Of a stretch of DNA of 64,000 nucleotides, positions 1-7,291 are shown piece after piece. The first letter of the stretch is position 1. Each line of letters begins with the position of its first letter. The DNA is from an uncultured Veillonella sp. (GTDB lineage: Bacteria; Bacillota; Negativicutes; Veillonellales; Veillonellaceae): positions 1 to 64,000 of the forward strand of contig NZ_CAKQFJ010000010.1 in assembly GCF_934230905.1 (NCBI RefSeq). The letters run 5' to 3'. A model generated the notes under the pieces. The model ran no database searches. It was not told the DNA's origin and was given only the letters and a program-made list of their open reading frames with translations. Made by a program: the position numbers and the translations under genes.

Positions 1-287
1 TCACCACCTTTATATGTCTTAACTAAAAATAGCAGTACTTCATGTTGCTTAGTACTGCTATACTCACTTTCTTTCTTATAGAGTTGTTTAGGTTTAAAGG
101 TCTTACCTTTTTTGTACTTGTGAGGAAATGTCAGTTTGTACTCTTCCTCTGTGTACATCCGATTGACGATATATACTTTGCAAGGCTTATCGTATTTGCT
201 CCATGATTGCCTTACATCAACTACATACCGCCTGCCGTTCATTTGTAATGCTTTAAGTAATTTCTTTATCGTTGGTTGATAATTCAC
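1..287 (-). CDS. Partial phage protein, C-terminus beyond left edge
   Basis: An open frame runs from a GTG at 287 to the left edge with no stop, giving 95 codons. The GTG overlaps the TGA of the preceding small membrane protein gene (GTGA junction), as expected for coupled translation in this tightly packed phage operon. The peptide is basic and rich in Lys and Tyr (VNYQPTIKKLLKAL at the start). I do not recognise the family. It continues the leftward phage module towards the late genes outside the window. Confidence 0.6.
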   Translation of the reverse strand, partial: MNYQPTIKKLLKALQMNGRRYVVDVRQSWSKYDKPCKVYIVNRMYTEEEYKLTFPHKYKKGKTFKPKQLYKKESEYSSTKQHEVLLFLVKTYKGG

Positions 288-484
288 ATCAAGCACCACA
301 CAATTCCGACTATAATCAATACACCGCATACAATGGCTAGGCAATCAATAATGCTTAACATATTATCTTCACGATGTTCAAACGCATATTTTGCTTTTGC
401 TTGTAAGTCTTTATTGTCTAAATCTTGTGCTGCCTGTTTAAATAAGGCTCTATCCTTAATGAATTGTTTAATCGCTTTAATCAT
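284..484 (-). CDS. Small phage membrane protein
   Basis: 66 residues with a charged N-terminal half (KQFIKDRALFKQAAQDLDNKD) and one hydrophobic C-terminal segment (SIIDCLAIVCGVLIIVGIVW), so probably a single-pass membrane protein. Its ATG overlaps the stop of the upstream Cys-rich gene by 4 bases (ATGA), supporting coupled translation. No family is recognised; the function is unknown. Confidence 0.6.
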   Translation of the reverse strand: MIKAIKQFIKDRALFKQAAQDLDNKDLQAKAKYAFEHREDNMLSIIDCLAIVCGVLIIVGIVWCLM

Positions 485-672
485 CTTAGTACCTCACCGC
501 CTTTCCGTTTTAATTTCCCATTAGATCTAACACACAATCCGCATGCACTTTTTCTTGCGTTCCCCTGTGTGATGTACGTTTGACATAACCCATCATATTC
601 AATGACATTGGCAGTACATTTCCCTTTCTTGTTGTTTAAGCATTTGCTCTTACAACACATAATATCAGTCAT
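481..672 (-). CDS. Cysteine-rich small phage protein
   Basis: 63 residues with eight cysteines, in patterns such as CCKSKC, CTAN, CQTY and CGLC. This suggests a small metal-binding or zinc-ribbon-like fold, which is inference only. The start is the second ATG of an ATGATG pair because GGGAG lies 5 bases before it; the frame is open further upstream to 735 but that extension has no good ribosome site. It is the first gene after the 620-bp gene-free structured region. Confidence 0.6.
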   Translation of the reverse strand: MTDIMCCKSKCLNNKKGKCTANVIEYDGLCQTYITQGNARKSACGLCVRSNGKLKRKGGEVLR

Positions 673-735
673 CATTTCTCCCTTTTTGATAACTTTATGC
701 AAAAAATGAGATATATCGCCGTGGATATACCTCAT

Positions 736-1356
736 TACGTGATAGTTTTATTCATTTGTAGTGTAATAATTATTCAAAACCGCAACTGTTGACTATACAC
801 AGTTACTATTATTAGCACTTTGTGCTTCATCGGTTGCAGTTTTCAATAATGATTGCATACTCAAAACCAAAGTTATATAGTTGGCTATTCACCAACACGA
901 GCATATGAATTGTAATCATGATTAGCTACCCTTTTCTAACTCACGTACATTACTCGGTTCTTAATGGAACATATATAGCTTTAGTTTTCAATATGCAATT
1001 ACACCATCTAAACTAATACCGCTGATAGTTTATGTATATTTAGCCTAAGGATTTATTTCATGAAACATGGTTGTTATGCAATATTGGAAAGGATAATATG
1101 CGGTATTAGTTTACAAGATGCAATATGTGAGGTGTGGGCAATATAATATATAATGTATGGTTTTTCCAATGATAATTTAACAAATTCACAATCTTTCTAA
1201 TTAAAATAAATGTAAATAAGTTCCACACCTCTATTGCTATTTAGTTTTATGTCGTGCCTGCATCCGCACGTGCCTTTGAAGGTTGCAAGGCTACTGCTCA
1301 TCTGTAACCTTACACCTTATATTCTACTATATGTTTTTAGCTATGAACACTGACAA
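736..1356 (-). ncRNA. Gene-free structured region, candidate large phage RNA
   Basis: No convincing gene lies in these ~620 bp, although neighbouring phage genes are packed end to end. Long inverted repeats are visible. Helix A pairs 765-788 with 831-854 (24 positions, 3 mismatches and one wobble). Helix B pairs 1010-1022 with 1100-1112 (13 perfect) plus 1005-1009 with 1116-1120. Helix C pairs 1129-1137 with 1223-1231 (9 perfect) plus 1120-1125 with 1232-1237. Smaller hairpins lie at 814-826, 880-896, 957-970, 1253-1270 and 1279-1311. Size and prophage setting resemble large phage RNAs such as ROOL or GOLLD, but identity is unproven. The minus strand is assumed because the operon reads leftward. 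It could instead hold late-promoter or packaging sites. Confidence 0.45.
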
Positions 1357-1385
1357 TTACTGACATTTCATGACATTTGATGTCA
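1351..1385. promoter_or_regulatory. 10-bp phased TGACA repeats, candidate late activator site
   Basis: TGACA occurs at 1351, 1361 and 1371, exactly one helical turn apart, followed by the inverted form TGTCA at 1381. The repeats overlap the 3' end of the DUF1492/ArpU-like gene and sit just upstream (in minus-strand sense) of the structured gene-free region. Phased half-sites are typical of activator binding; a late phage promoter driven by the adjacent regulator is the natural guess. Confidence 0.35.
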
Positions 1386-1833
1386 TCTTTTTAGCCACCT
1401 CTATAAATGCTTCATCTCTATATCGTTTAGCCTGTCTTTCTTCAAACATTCCTTTATACATTGAACACGCTTGTTGTGCAGTCATACCCAATAGGTATTC
1501 AGCCCTCAGCATTTTACCACCTATACCTGCTTCTAACTTAGTAAGCAAATCTACTGCATCGCATTTGTATTCTGTTAATTCATCAATCCGTCTGCGTTGC
1601 TCTTTTTCAGTATCAACAAACCTCGCCACACTACTTTCTAAACCACAAGGAACACCGCCACCGCTTACCCTATCTTTAGAGTAATCGATTGCACTGATCG
1701 TTGTTATATTGCTTTGTAATTGCTTTATTTCCATAGCCATTAACTCAAGGTCTTTATCTACTGTTTTCAAAGGTTTTAAATATTCCTTAGCACTATTTAT
1801 TAATCTCTTTTCTTCCTTTGATAGTTCGCTCAA
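1357..1833 (-). CDS. DUF1492/ArpU-like phage transcriptional regulator
   Basis: 158 residues, mostly helical, containing YSKDRVSGGGVPCGLESSVARF followed by a helical region (DLLTKLEAGIGGKMLRAEYLLGMTAQQACSMYKGM) that looks like a helix-turn-helix of the sigma-like ArpU/RinA/DUF1492 group of late-gene activators. The start is TTG at 1833, 3 bases after the stop of the small membrane protein, with GGTGGTGAG upstream. Its position, last in the early module just before the late region, fits a late-transcription activator. The family call is from pattern recognition and is moderately secure. Confidence 0.55.
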   Translation of the reverse strand: MSELSKEEKRLINSAKEYLKPLKTVDKDLELMAMEIKQLQSNITTISAIDYSKDRVSGGGVPCGLESSVARFVDTEKEQRRRIDELTEYKCDAVDLLTKLEAGIGGKMLRAEYLLGMTAQQACSMYKGMFEERQAKRYRDEAFIEVAKKMTSNVMKCQ

Positions 1834-1836
1834 ATA

Positions 1837-2007
1837 TTACTCACCACCTAACATAGCACCTATTCCAACAATAATTAACACAATACCGACTATCACTTGT
1901 GCTATTGATATTTCTACGCATCCATTCTCAAATGTATCACTTAAAATAACCGCTAAAACTGGAAAAGCAACTAACATCATTCCAATTGTAATTAAATTTT
2001 CAGCCAT
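1837..2007 (-). CDS. 56-residue membrane protein
   Basis: A short gene that is easy to miss: ATG at 2007, TAA at 1837-1839. The peptide starts MAENLITIGMM and has two hydrophobic stretches (TIGMMLVAFPVLAVIL and IAQVIVGIVLIIVGIGAML) separated by SDTFENGCVEIS, so a two-helix hairpin membrane protein is likely. It fits exactly between its neighbours. No family is recognised. Confidence 0.55.
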   Translation of the reverse strand: MAENLITIGMMLVAFPVLAVILSDTFENGCVEISIAQVIVGIVLIIVGIGAMLGGE

Positions 2008-2011
2008 ATGT

Positions 2012-2404
2012 TTATACCTCTGCTAGTTTTGCGAACCCCCATGCATCCTTATGTTCTCTTTCACGAACACTCCATGATGTTGCCCCACCGCTCCATGTAT
2101 AAACAATACCATTTTTGAAACCAGCAAAATATCTACAAAACCATGATTCATCATTAAGGCTAACTAATACAGGTGTATCAACCTTTACTTTGCTCCAGTC
2201 AACAACACCTAGATATTCTGCAATATCAATACATTGAGGTTCATCTGTAAAACAAGTACATTTTGTCGGAATTCTAGGAACCCACGTATCCAACGTTACC
2301 GGCTTTTCGTAGAAAAATATATATCCTTTTTCAATTTCCGCTTTTCTATATCCTAATTCATACATAGTTTTAAAAAAATTATCTGTAAATTGTTTGTCAT
2401 TCAT
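2012..2404 (-). CDS. Hypothetical phage protein
   Basis: 130 residues, soluble, rich in Trp and Tyr (TWVPRIPTKCTCF, DESWFCRYFAGFKNGIVYTWSGGATSWSVRE). The ATG overlaps the upstream stop by 4 bases (ATGA). No family is recognised; the aromatic-rich repeated beta pattern resembles other small phage accessory proteins. Function unknown. Confidence 0.6.
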   Translation of the reverse strand: MNDKQFTDNFFKTMYELGYRKAEIEKGYIFFYEKPVTLDTWVPRIPTKCTCFTDEPQCIDIAEYLGVVDWSKVKVDTPVLVSLNDESWFCRYFAGFKNGIVYTWSGGATSWSVREREHKDAWGFAKLAEV

Positions 2405-2619
2405 ACTCTAAACCACTTCTTTCTTGTTCCGCTATATTGATACAACTCTGGAAATTCCAATGTCATTTCTCCATTCTTTTTTACAGTTATTCCAACAATA
2501 AACCGCTTTTCATCGCTTTCATAAGCTAGCTTTTTAAGAAATTCAATAGCACTTTCTTTTGTTTCGTGTATGTCTATAAAATAATCAGAATGTACAACGT
2601 ATCCACTATACCCTAACAT
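2401..2619 (-). CDS. Hypothetical phage protein
   Basis: 72 residues (starts MLGYSGYVVHSDYF) with a strong ribosome site (AAGGAG, 8 bases before ATG). It is translationally coupled to the 130-residue protein downstream. No recognisable domain; function unknown. Confidence 0.6.
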   Translation of the reverse strand: MLGYSGYVVHSDYFIDIHETKESAIEFLKKLAYESDEKRFIVGITVKKNGEMTLEFPELYQYSGTRKKWFRV

Positions 2620-2651
2620 TTGTTATCTCCTTGTTTCACTTTTCATTAATT

Positions 2652-2776
2652 TTAACTAAACCACCAATCCCAAAAGTCGCCACCATCCAGGGCTGTTAAT
2701 TCATAGTAACTTAAATAATCACGCATCAACCAAACGCTCTTCGATATTGTTTATTCCTAATGTTCCTCAAATCCAT
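2652..2776 (-). other. Two tiny overlapping reading frames, possibly one broken small gene
   Basis: In the 226-bp gap between two phage genes, a 16-codon frame (2726-2776, MDLRNIRNKQYRRAFG) ends in a TGA that overlaps the ATG of a 24-codon frame (2652-2726, ending GGDFWDWWFS) as TGATG. Read together they look like a single ~40-residue protein split by a frameshift, or two coupled micro-peptides. The ribosome site for the first frame (AAAAGGAT) is badly spaced. Low confidence. Confidence 0.25.
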
Positions 2777-2845
2777 ATCCTTTTGCTTACATATCAGCTA
2801 TAACCTAACTTCTTATGATAAGGCGGATATTTCACCGCCTATACC

Positions 2846-3055
2846 TTATCCAATCAACACTTTAATTAAAATTACAAATCCAAATATCAAAGCTACTAGC
2901 GATACACCTATGATGGCATTGAAAAGCAGTTCTTGCATAAACCTAATTCCATATCTATTAGCTTTTGCATCCCTATTAGCCATCGCTTTGAAGTCTTTTA
3001 TTCTTGTTTGTAACTTGTCTACATTGCCTGTATATGTTCCTATCGGTGTACACAT
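2846..3055 (-). CDS. Small phage membrane protein
   Basis: 69 residues with a helical charged N-terminus and a C-terminal membrane segment (LLFNAIIGVSLVALIFGFVILIKVLIG). ATG at 3055 is preferred because GGTGA lies 5-6 bases upstream; TTG/GTG starts at 3067 and 3064 are possible. No family recognised. Confidence 0.5.
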   Translation of the reverse strand: MCTPIGTYTGNVDKLQTRIKDFKAMANRDAKANRYGIRFMQELLFNAIIGVSLVALIFGFVILIKVLIG

Positions 3056-3105
3056 ATCATTCACCAACTTTCAATTATTTAACTTACTGTCTATCTACTG
3101 TCTTT

Positions 3106-3525
3106 TTATTTACCAGTACTACCATATCCACCATCGCCACGTTCTGTTTCACTGAGTGTTTGTGCTTCTTCTACATCCACTACTGCGATTGGTACGATGA
3201 TTAATTGTGCGATGCGATCACCTCTAAATATCATGTAATCGCTACAAGATATGTTTTCATAGGCAATGCTTAATTCACCTCTATAATCTGCATCTATAAT
3301 CCCCACGCTATTTGCACATCGTAGTGGTGTTTTGCTCATACTGCTACGTGGTACCAATAGCCCCATATGGCCTTTAGGAATTTCTACTGCTATTCCTAGA
3401 GGTATTTTCTTTTGACTATCCGCTGGTACTTTGATATGGAACGGGCAATATAGGTCTAATCCCGCTGCATCTTTACTTCCCCTTGTCGGTAGTTGTGCGT
3501 ATTCATTTAATAGTTTCACTAACAT
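3106..3525 (-). CDS. dut: dUTP diphosphatase (dUTPase), phage-encoded
   Basis: 139 residues, full length for the trimeric dUTPase family, which hydrolyses dUTP to dUMP and pyrophosphate and so limits uracil in DNA. All five family motifs are visible: DAAGLDLY (motif 1), PRSSMSK (2), GIIDADYRGE (3), RGDRIAQLI (4) and the C-terminal RGDGGYGSTGK (5). The catalytic Asp of motif 3 is present. The start overlaps the preceding gene by 23 bases and has GGGGAG upstream. Placement among DNA-metabolism genes is typical for phages. Confidence 0.95.
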   Translation of the reverse strand: MLVKLLNEYAQLPTRGSKDAAGLDLYCPFHIKVPADSQKKIPLGIAVEIPKGHMGLLVPRSSMSKTPLRCANSVGIIDADYRGELSIAYENISCSDYMIFRGDRIAQLIIVPIAVVDVEEAQTLSETERGDGGYGSTGK

Positions 3526-3808
3526 TATTCCATTCTCCCCAATTCTTCGCTCTTTTCACTTTGTTTCTAGTTATATTTAATGTGGCCATAATTTGACGAT
3601 TTGTCATCCCTTGCTTACAAAGTTCAATAACCTTATCAGTCAATGCAAATTCATCTTGTATGCTTCTTTTGGTAGGTAATCCCCTGCCTTTGTCAGTAAC
3701 AATATGTATAGCTTCGCTTATGTCTAGGTTTCCCCACACCACAGATGCAAGTGCCAACCAGTTCTTGCAATTGTGCGGGATACCATATGTTGCTGTATTA
3801 ACTGCCAT
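3503..3808 (-). CDS. Phage helix-turn-helix protein
   Basis: 101 residues. The C-terminal half (ALTDKVIELCKQGMTNRQIMATLNITRNKVKRA) is a clear resolvase/Hin-type helix-turn-helix, so DNA binding is likely. The N-terminal half (NCKNWLALASVVWGNLDISEAIHIV) is not recognised. It overlaps the nuclease gene upstream by 11 bases and dut downstream by 23, so all three are co-translated. Confidence 0.55.
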   Translation of the reverse strand: MAVNTATYGIPHNCKNWLALASVVWGNLDISEAIHIVTDKGRGLPTKRSIQDEFALTDKVIELCKQGMTNRQIMATLNITRNKVKRAKNWGEWNNVSETIK

Positions 3809-4136
3809 TACTCAATCCACTTTCTTTGTACATTTCAAACCAATCATCTGCCCTCATGGTGATTAACCATTTAGCATTATTCTTTCTGTGTGCCACGATT
3901 GGCATCACGTTCTTATGTTCGCTATCGTGAATTGCTTGTGCCATTGCTTTGTCGATATTTAATGCTTGCACACGCTTTACTTCGATATGAATATTAGGTA
4001 GTCCAACACAATCGCTGGCATCACCTGTGTTTCCACAATATTGTTGCGTTCGCCTTACATTAAATCCATGTTCCTTGCATAGACTAGCAAATTCACGTTC
4101 GCCCCTTGCTCCTTTCTGCTTACTGTTTATTGGCAA
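3798..4136 (-). CDS. PD-(D/E)XK nuclease, Holliday-junction-resolvase-like
   Basis: 112 residues. The opening NSKQKGARGEREFASLCKEHGF and the core GDASDCVGLPNIHIEVKRV carry the expected catalytic set: Glu near 15, Asp42, Glu52 and Lys54. This is the pattern of archaeal-type Hjc and phage resolvase-like endonucleases, and a role in resolving recombination intermediates beside the ERF protein is plausible. Translation appears to start at a TTG at 4136 overlapping the upstream gene by 10 bases. Confidence 0.75.
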   Translation of the reverse strand: MPINSKQKGARGEREFASLCKEHGFNVRRTQQYCGNTGDASDCVGLPNIHIEVKRVQALNIDKAMAQAIHDSEHKNVMPIVAHRKNNAKWLITMRADDWFEMYKESGLSNGS

Positions 4137-4399
4137 TCTTCATCACCGCCATCTTTTAAGCAACGATTACACGCTTTCCAATACACATCAACATACGTTT
4201 CTCCCTTATCCCCGTTATATGTAACCTCGATATACTCTTTGATATTTACACCGCTTACCAATGCTTTCCAATTTTGTAATGTTTTACAAAACCACACTAC
4301 ATACATATCCATAAGTGCTAATTCATTAGCGTTATAACCTAACTCATTAAATAATACTGTTCTTGCTGCATTGATTGCTTTTTCTTGAATTTCGTTCAT
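4127..4399 (-). CDS. DUF6275-like phage protein
   Basis: 90 residues, with a good ribosome site (AGAGGTAAAG-ATG). The central piece NWKALVSGVNIKEYIEVTYNGDKGETYVDVYWKACN resembles the small phage family DUF6275 as I remember it. Two Cys near the C-terminus (ACNRC). Function unknown; it lies between the methyltransferase and the resolvase-like nuclease. Confidence 0.5.
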   Translation of the reverse strand: MNEIQEKAINAARTVLFNELGYNANELALMDMYVVWFCKTLQNWKALVSGVNIKEYIEVTYNGDKGETYVDVYWKACNRCLKDGGDEDCQ

Positions 4400-4413
4400 C
4401 TTTACCTCTCTTT

Positions 4414-5187
4414 TTATTCTGCAAATTCCATTAAATTTGTTTGTACTTTAACATCGCTCAACATTTCATCTTTCGCTTTAGCATACATCTTTCTATCAAT
4501 TTCAAATCCGTATGCACTTCTTCCGAGTTCCATCGCCGCCCTTAACGTACTACCGCTACCAGCTACAGGGTCAATCACAACATCGCCCTCATCTGTGAAT
4601 ATTTCTATCAATCGTTTAAGCACGCTAATTGGCTTTTGCGTTGGGTGGATATTAGGAATGATATTCTTGTTATCACGTTTCCATTCAAAGTGATCAAATA
4701 TCATTTTTTTGTTGTTATTGAATTTAGGCAACTTTTCACGATATAGAATTAACGCATATTCAGTAGCCCCAACTATACGCATATTGGCTTTTAGCACTTG
4801 TGCGCTATAATTCTTGTTGAATGTGATAGGAATGTAATTTTTAAATCCATGCTTTTGTGCATATTCAATTACCATTGGCATTTGTTGAAATGAACAAAAC
4901 ACAATCATGCATGGTGCTTGGCCCCTTTCTTTAGGCTCTTTCTTCAATAACCGATTGCAAAAGTGAAAATATTCTGCAATATTGAAATTGTAATCAGAAT
5001 TAAAGAACGCTTTACCAGCTTTCTTACTTTCGCCATTCTTGTTATCCCCCCCTACATACCACATAGGATTACTTGCATATGCATTATTCCCTAGATTATA
5101 TGGAATGTCAGCAATTACCAATTGTGCCTTTGGTATTCCATATCGTTTGAAATTTTGAAAATTATCATTAAACAATTCTACTTTCAT
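4414..5187 (-). CDS. Phage site-specific DNA methyltransferase (N6-adenine/N4-cytosine type)
   Basis: 257 residues. It transfers methyl groups from S-adenosylmethionine to DNA. The catalytic motif IV is DIPY at residues 27-30 and the cofactor motif I is the late DPVAGSGSTLRAAMELGR, so the order is catalytic motif first, as in beta-class enzymes. HPTQKPISVLKRLI is the usual motif X/linker. The start overlaps the upstream nuclease-like gene by 20 bases. It is either an orphan phage methylase protecting against host restriction or half of a small restriction-modification pair with that neighbour. Confidence 0.85.
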   Translation of the reverse strand: MKVELFNDNFQNFKRYGIPKAQLVIADIPYNLGNNAYASNPMWYVGGDNKNGESKKAGKAFFNSDYNFNIAEYFHFCNRLLKKEPKERGQAPCMIVFCSFQQMPMVIEYAQKHGFKNYIPITFNKNYSAQVLKANMRIVGATEYALILYREKLPKFNNNKKMIFDHFEWKRDNKNIIPNIHPTQKPISVLKRLIEIFTDEGDVVIDPVAGSGSTLRAAMELGRSAYGFEIDRKMYAKAKDEMLSDVKVQTNLMEFAE

Positions 5188-5662
5188 CGTTACCTCTATT
5201 CACCCATTTCATGCAGCCGATTCGCAAGTAATACATCAATTCTTTATCACTCAACGGATATGCCTCTTTTCTCGGCTTAGCACGTTTTACAAATCCACCA
5301 AACTCGTATATATTGCCTCTGAAATCATCGGTATCAATTTCATCAATCAAGATTAAACCTGCACCATTACGAAAAAAATTGATCTCGTTTCTATTCTCTT
5401 CATACAAACTTCTTGGCATTGCATAATACAAGTACTTTACATTCTTACAGTCATGGTATCGTTTCTTTTTAAAATCACGTCTGAAGTCATGAATGTTTGT
5501 TTTGATTTCAACTTCTGTTAGGTATTGTGTTTTCAAATCAAAATATACGAAATCTGCTTCATATTCAGTTCTTCCTGGGCAATACATACTCACGTTTGGT
5601 ATGCATATTTTTTTACGAAATAAATGTCTACCAAGAACATATTGAATATCTTTTTCGTCCAT
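5168..5662 (-). CDS. PD-(D/E)XK-type protein, MmcB-like
   Basis: 164 residues. The core TEYEADFVYF...YLTEVEIKTNIHDFRRDFKKKRYHDCKNVKYLYYAMP has a restriction-endonuclease-like fold signature: acidic residues at 36-37, Glu52 and Lys54. This resembles the MmcB DNA-repair family and similar phage nucleases. It overlaps the methyltransferase by 20 bases, so co-expression is tight. It could be a repair nuclease or the cutting partner of the methylase. Confidence 0.6.
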   Translation of the reverse strand: MDEKDIQYVLGRHLFRKKICIPNVSMYCPGRTEYEADFVYFDLKTQYLTEVEIKTNIHDFRRDFKKKRYHDCKNVKYLYYAMPRSLYEENRNEINFFRNGAGLILIDEIDTDDFRGNIYEFGGFVKRAKPRKEAYPLSDKELMYYLRIGCMKWVNRGNDESRIV

Positions 5663-5673
5663 ATACGCATCTC

Positions 5674-5880
5674 CTAATCACGTACTTCACACCCATATTT
5701 TACTTTCCTCATCTTATGTCTAATTTTAATCACGTTACCCCTTACATAATCTGATACATCGCTATGTTTAGCGTTGCATTTTGTTTCTTTCTCTTTCTCT
5801 CGCTTGTACATCCGATACATAGGGCATTTAACATGACATGCTATTTCTCGGAATGTACACCCCTTACATGGTGCTTTCAT
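5674..5880 (-). CDS. Small Cys-rich phage protein
   Basis: 68 residues, beginning MKAPCKGCTFREIACHVKCPMYRMYK, with cysteines spaced for metal binding, followed by a basic C-terminus. The start at 5880 is chosen for AGGGAG just upstream and because a longer frame would overlap the upstream gene. This zinc-finger-like short protein occurs in many phage early regions; function unknown. Confidence 0.6.
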   Translation of the reverse strand: MKAPCKGCTFREIACHVKCPMYRMYKREKEKETKCNAKHSDVSDYVRGNVIKIRHKMRKVKYGCEVRD

Positions 5881-5890
5881 ATCTATCTCC

Positions 5891-6304
5891 CTATTTATCG
5901 ATGTAATCACTAATGCGGTATTTCTTTGTTTCAAAAACCACCCATGCATTATTTTCGAACCCATATTTCTTCTCCCATGCTCGGAATACTTTTGTTAGTT
6001 CTTCGCTTAGTTCGTCAATATGTTCTTTCTTTACATCGTTCAAGTAATCGTCTGACCATTCTCTAATGTCATCATCCATATCATATTCAAATAAATTCCA
6101 AAGTACTCGTTCACTATCAATCTCTGGAACGTAATGATAAGGGTGTCCAACACGTACCCATTCAATATCACTATTATGAGCAACATCATCAAAATAACTG
6201 ATGTATTCTAAATAATCCGCTATTGCATCTTTAATACTATCTTGCGGTTCGCCAGCTCTTCCATTGTCAACCCAGCAATATTTTGTTTCGTCTTTTACTA
6301 GCAT
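5891..6304 (-). CDS. Hypothetical acidic phage protein
   Basis: 137 residues, very acidic (FEYDMDDDIREWSDDYLNDVKKEHIDELSEELTK). AAAGGAAG lies 5 bases before the ATG. No domain is recognised. Strongly acidic early phage proteins sometimes mimic DNA or inhibit host nucleases, but nothing here proves that. Confidence 0.6.
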   Translation of the reverse strand: MLVKDETKYCWVDNGRAGEPQDSIKDAIADYLEYISYFDDVAHNSDIEWVRVGHPYHYVPEIDSERVLWNLFEYDMDDDIREWSDDYLNDVKKEHIDELSEELTKVFRAWEKKYGFENNAWVVFETKKYRISDYIDK

Positions 6305-6316
6305 TGTTACTTCCTT

Positions 6317-6550
6317 TCAATCAAGCGTTACTGGGAATTTAATTTTTTCGATTTCCGCCCTAACTTCCAAAATATACAAGTACTTTCGCATCAATTTTGC
6401 TTGCTCTTTTAAGATTTCAATAGGGCAAGTTGGTGTAAATTCCAAAGTTTTTGTATCATATTTGACTAACATTTTATGCAACTTCTTATATCTGCATTTC
6501 AATTCAATATATTCTTTTACAAATCTATCTTGATATGTTTCTTCTTTCAT
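6317..6550 (-). CDS. Hypothetical helical phage protein
   Basis: 77 residues, almost entirely helical with heptad-like spacing (FVKEYIELKCRYKKLHKMLVKY and EILKEQAKLMRKYLYILEVRAEIEKI), so a short coiled coil is likely. It follows ssb by 10 bases with its own AAGAGGTG ribosome site. Function unknown. Confidence 0.6.
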   Translation of the reverse strand: MKEETYQDRFVKEYIELKCRYKKLHKMLVKYDTKTLEFTPTCPIEILKEQAKLMRKYLYILEVRAEIEKIKFPVTLD

Positions 6551-6560
6551 TCTTCACCTC

Positions 6561-6950
6561 TTAAAACGGAATGTTTTCATCTTGATTTGTGGTATCAAAA
6601 TTATCAAAGTTACTACTACTATCAAATTCACCATCTAATTTTCGCCCTACGAAATCAGCAACTACCTCGGTTACATATTTCTTTTGTCCGTTGTTGTCCT
6701 CATAGGAACGTGTTTGAATGCGTCCATTTACGAATAATCGCTCTCCTTTCTTACAATTGCCAACGGCTTCCCCTGTCTTGCCCCATGCTACGCAATTGAT
6801 GAAAGCAGTCTGTTCTTTTGTTTCATTTGTTGTACTGTCAACGTATGTATTAGTTGCAGCTACTGTGAAAGTTGCCACCGCTTTCCCACTTTGTGTAAAT
6901 CTCAATTCCGCATCACGTGCTAAATTTCCTAATAGTTGAACACTATTCAT
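6561..6950 (-). CDS. ssb: Single-stranded DNA-binding protein (phage)
   Basis: 129 residues. The N-terminal OB fold (MNSVQLLGNLARDAELRFTQSGKAVATFTVAATN, then QTAFINCVAWGKTGEAV, then GERLFVNGRIQTRSYEDNNGQKKYVTEVVAD) is typical of SSB, which coats single strands during replication and recombination. The short acidic tail ends DENIPF, the conserved partner-binding tip. AGAGAGG precedes the ATG. Confidence 0.95.
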   Translation of the reverse strand: MNSVQLLGNLARDAELRFTQSGKAVATFTVAATNTYVDSTTNETKEQTAFINCVAWGKTGEAVGNCKKGERLFVNGRIQTRSYEDNNGQKKYVTEVVADFVGRKLDGEFDSSSNFDNFDTTNQDENIPF

Positions 6951-7075
6951 ATATCTACCTCTCTATTTTCTAATTCTACGTACCACACCGCCTTATTTTG
7001 GTGTGTGTAACATTTCTTGCTTATGATTTATCGTCAGCAAAACAAACTCGCCTTACAGGGCTTTTAAATCAATTT

Positions 7076-7291
7076 TCAGTAACTAAGATGATTTAGTCTT
7101 GCTTCTACTTCATCCACGTACACATCGTAGCTAGGGTGAATGTGGCAATCGACGGTTGCCTCATCACGCATGATTTCAAGTAGGTTTTCCAACTTAGTCA
7201 GTGCTTGTGCTTCGCTAGTTGCCATCACTTGAAAGCTAACATCAAATGATACATTCACGCTGACTTCAAACTGTTTAATTCGTTCTTTCAT
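7076..7291 (-). CDS. Hypothetical phage protein
   Basis: 71 residues (MKERIKQFEVSVNVSFDVSFQVMATSEAQALTKLENLL), an alternating beta pattern followed by a helix. Its ATG starts directly after the stop of the upstream replication gene, with AGGGGG as ribosome site. No family recognised. The 125 bp between it and ssb hold no gene. Confidence 0.55.
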   Translation of the reverse strand: MKERIKQFEVSVNVSFDVSFQVMATSEAQALTKLENLLEIMRDEATVDCHIHPSYDVYVDEVEARLNHLSY

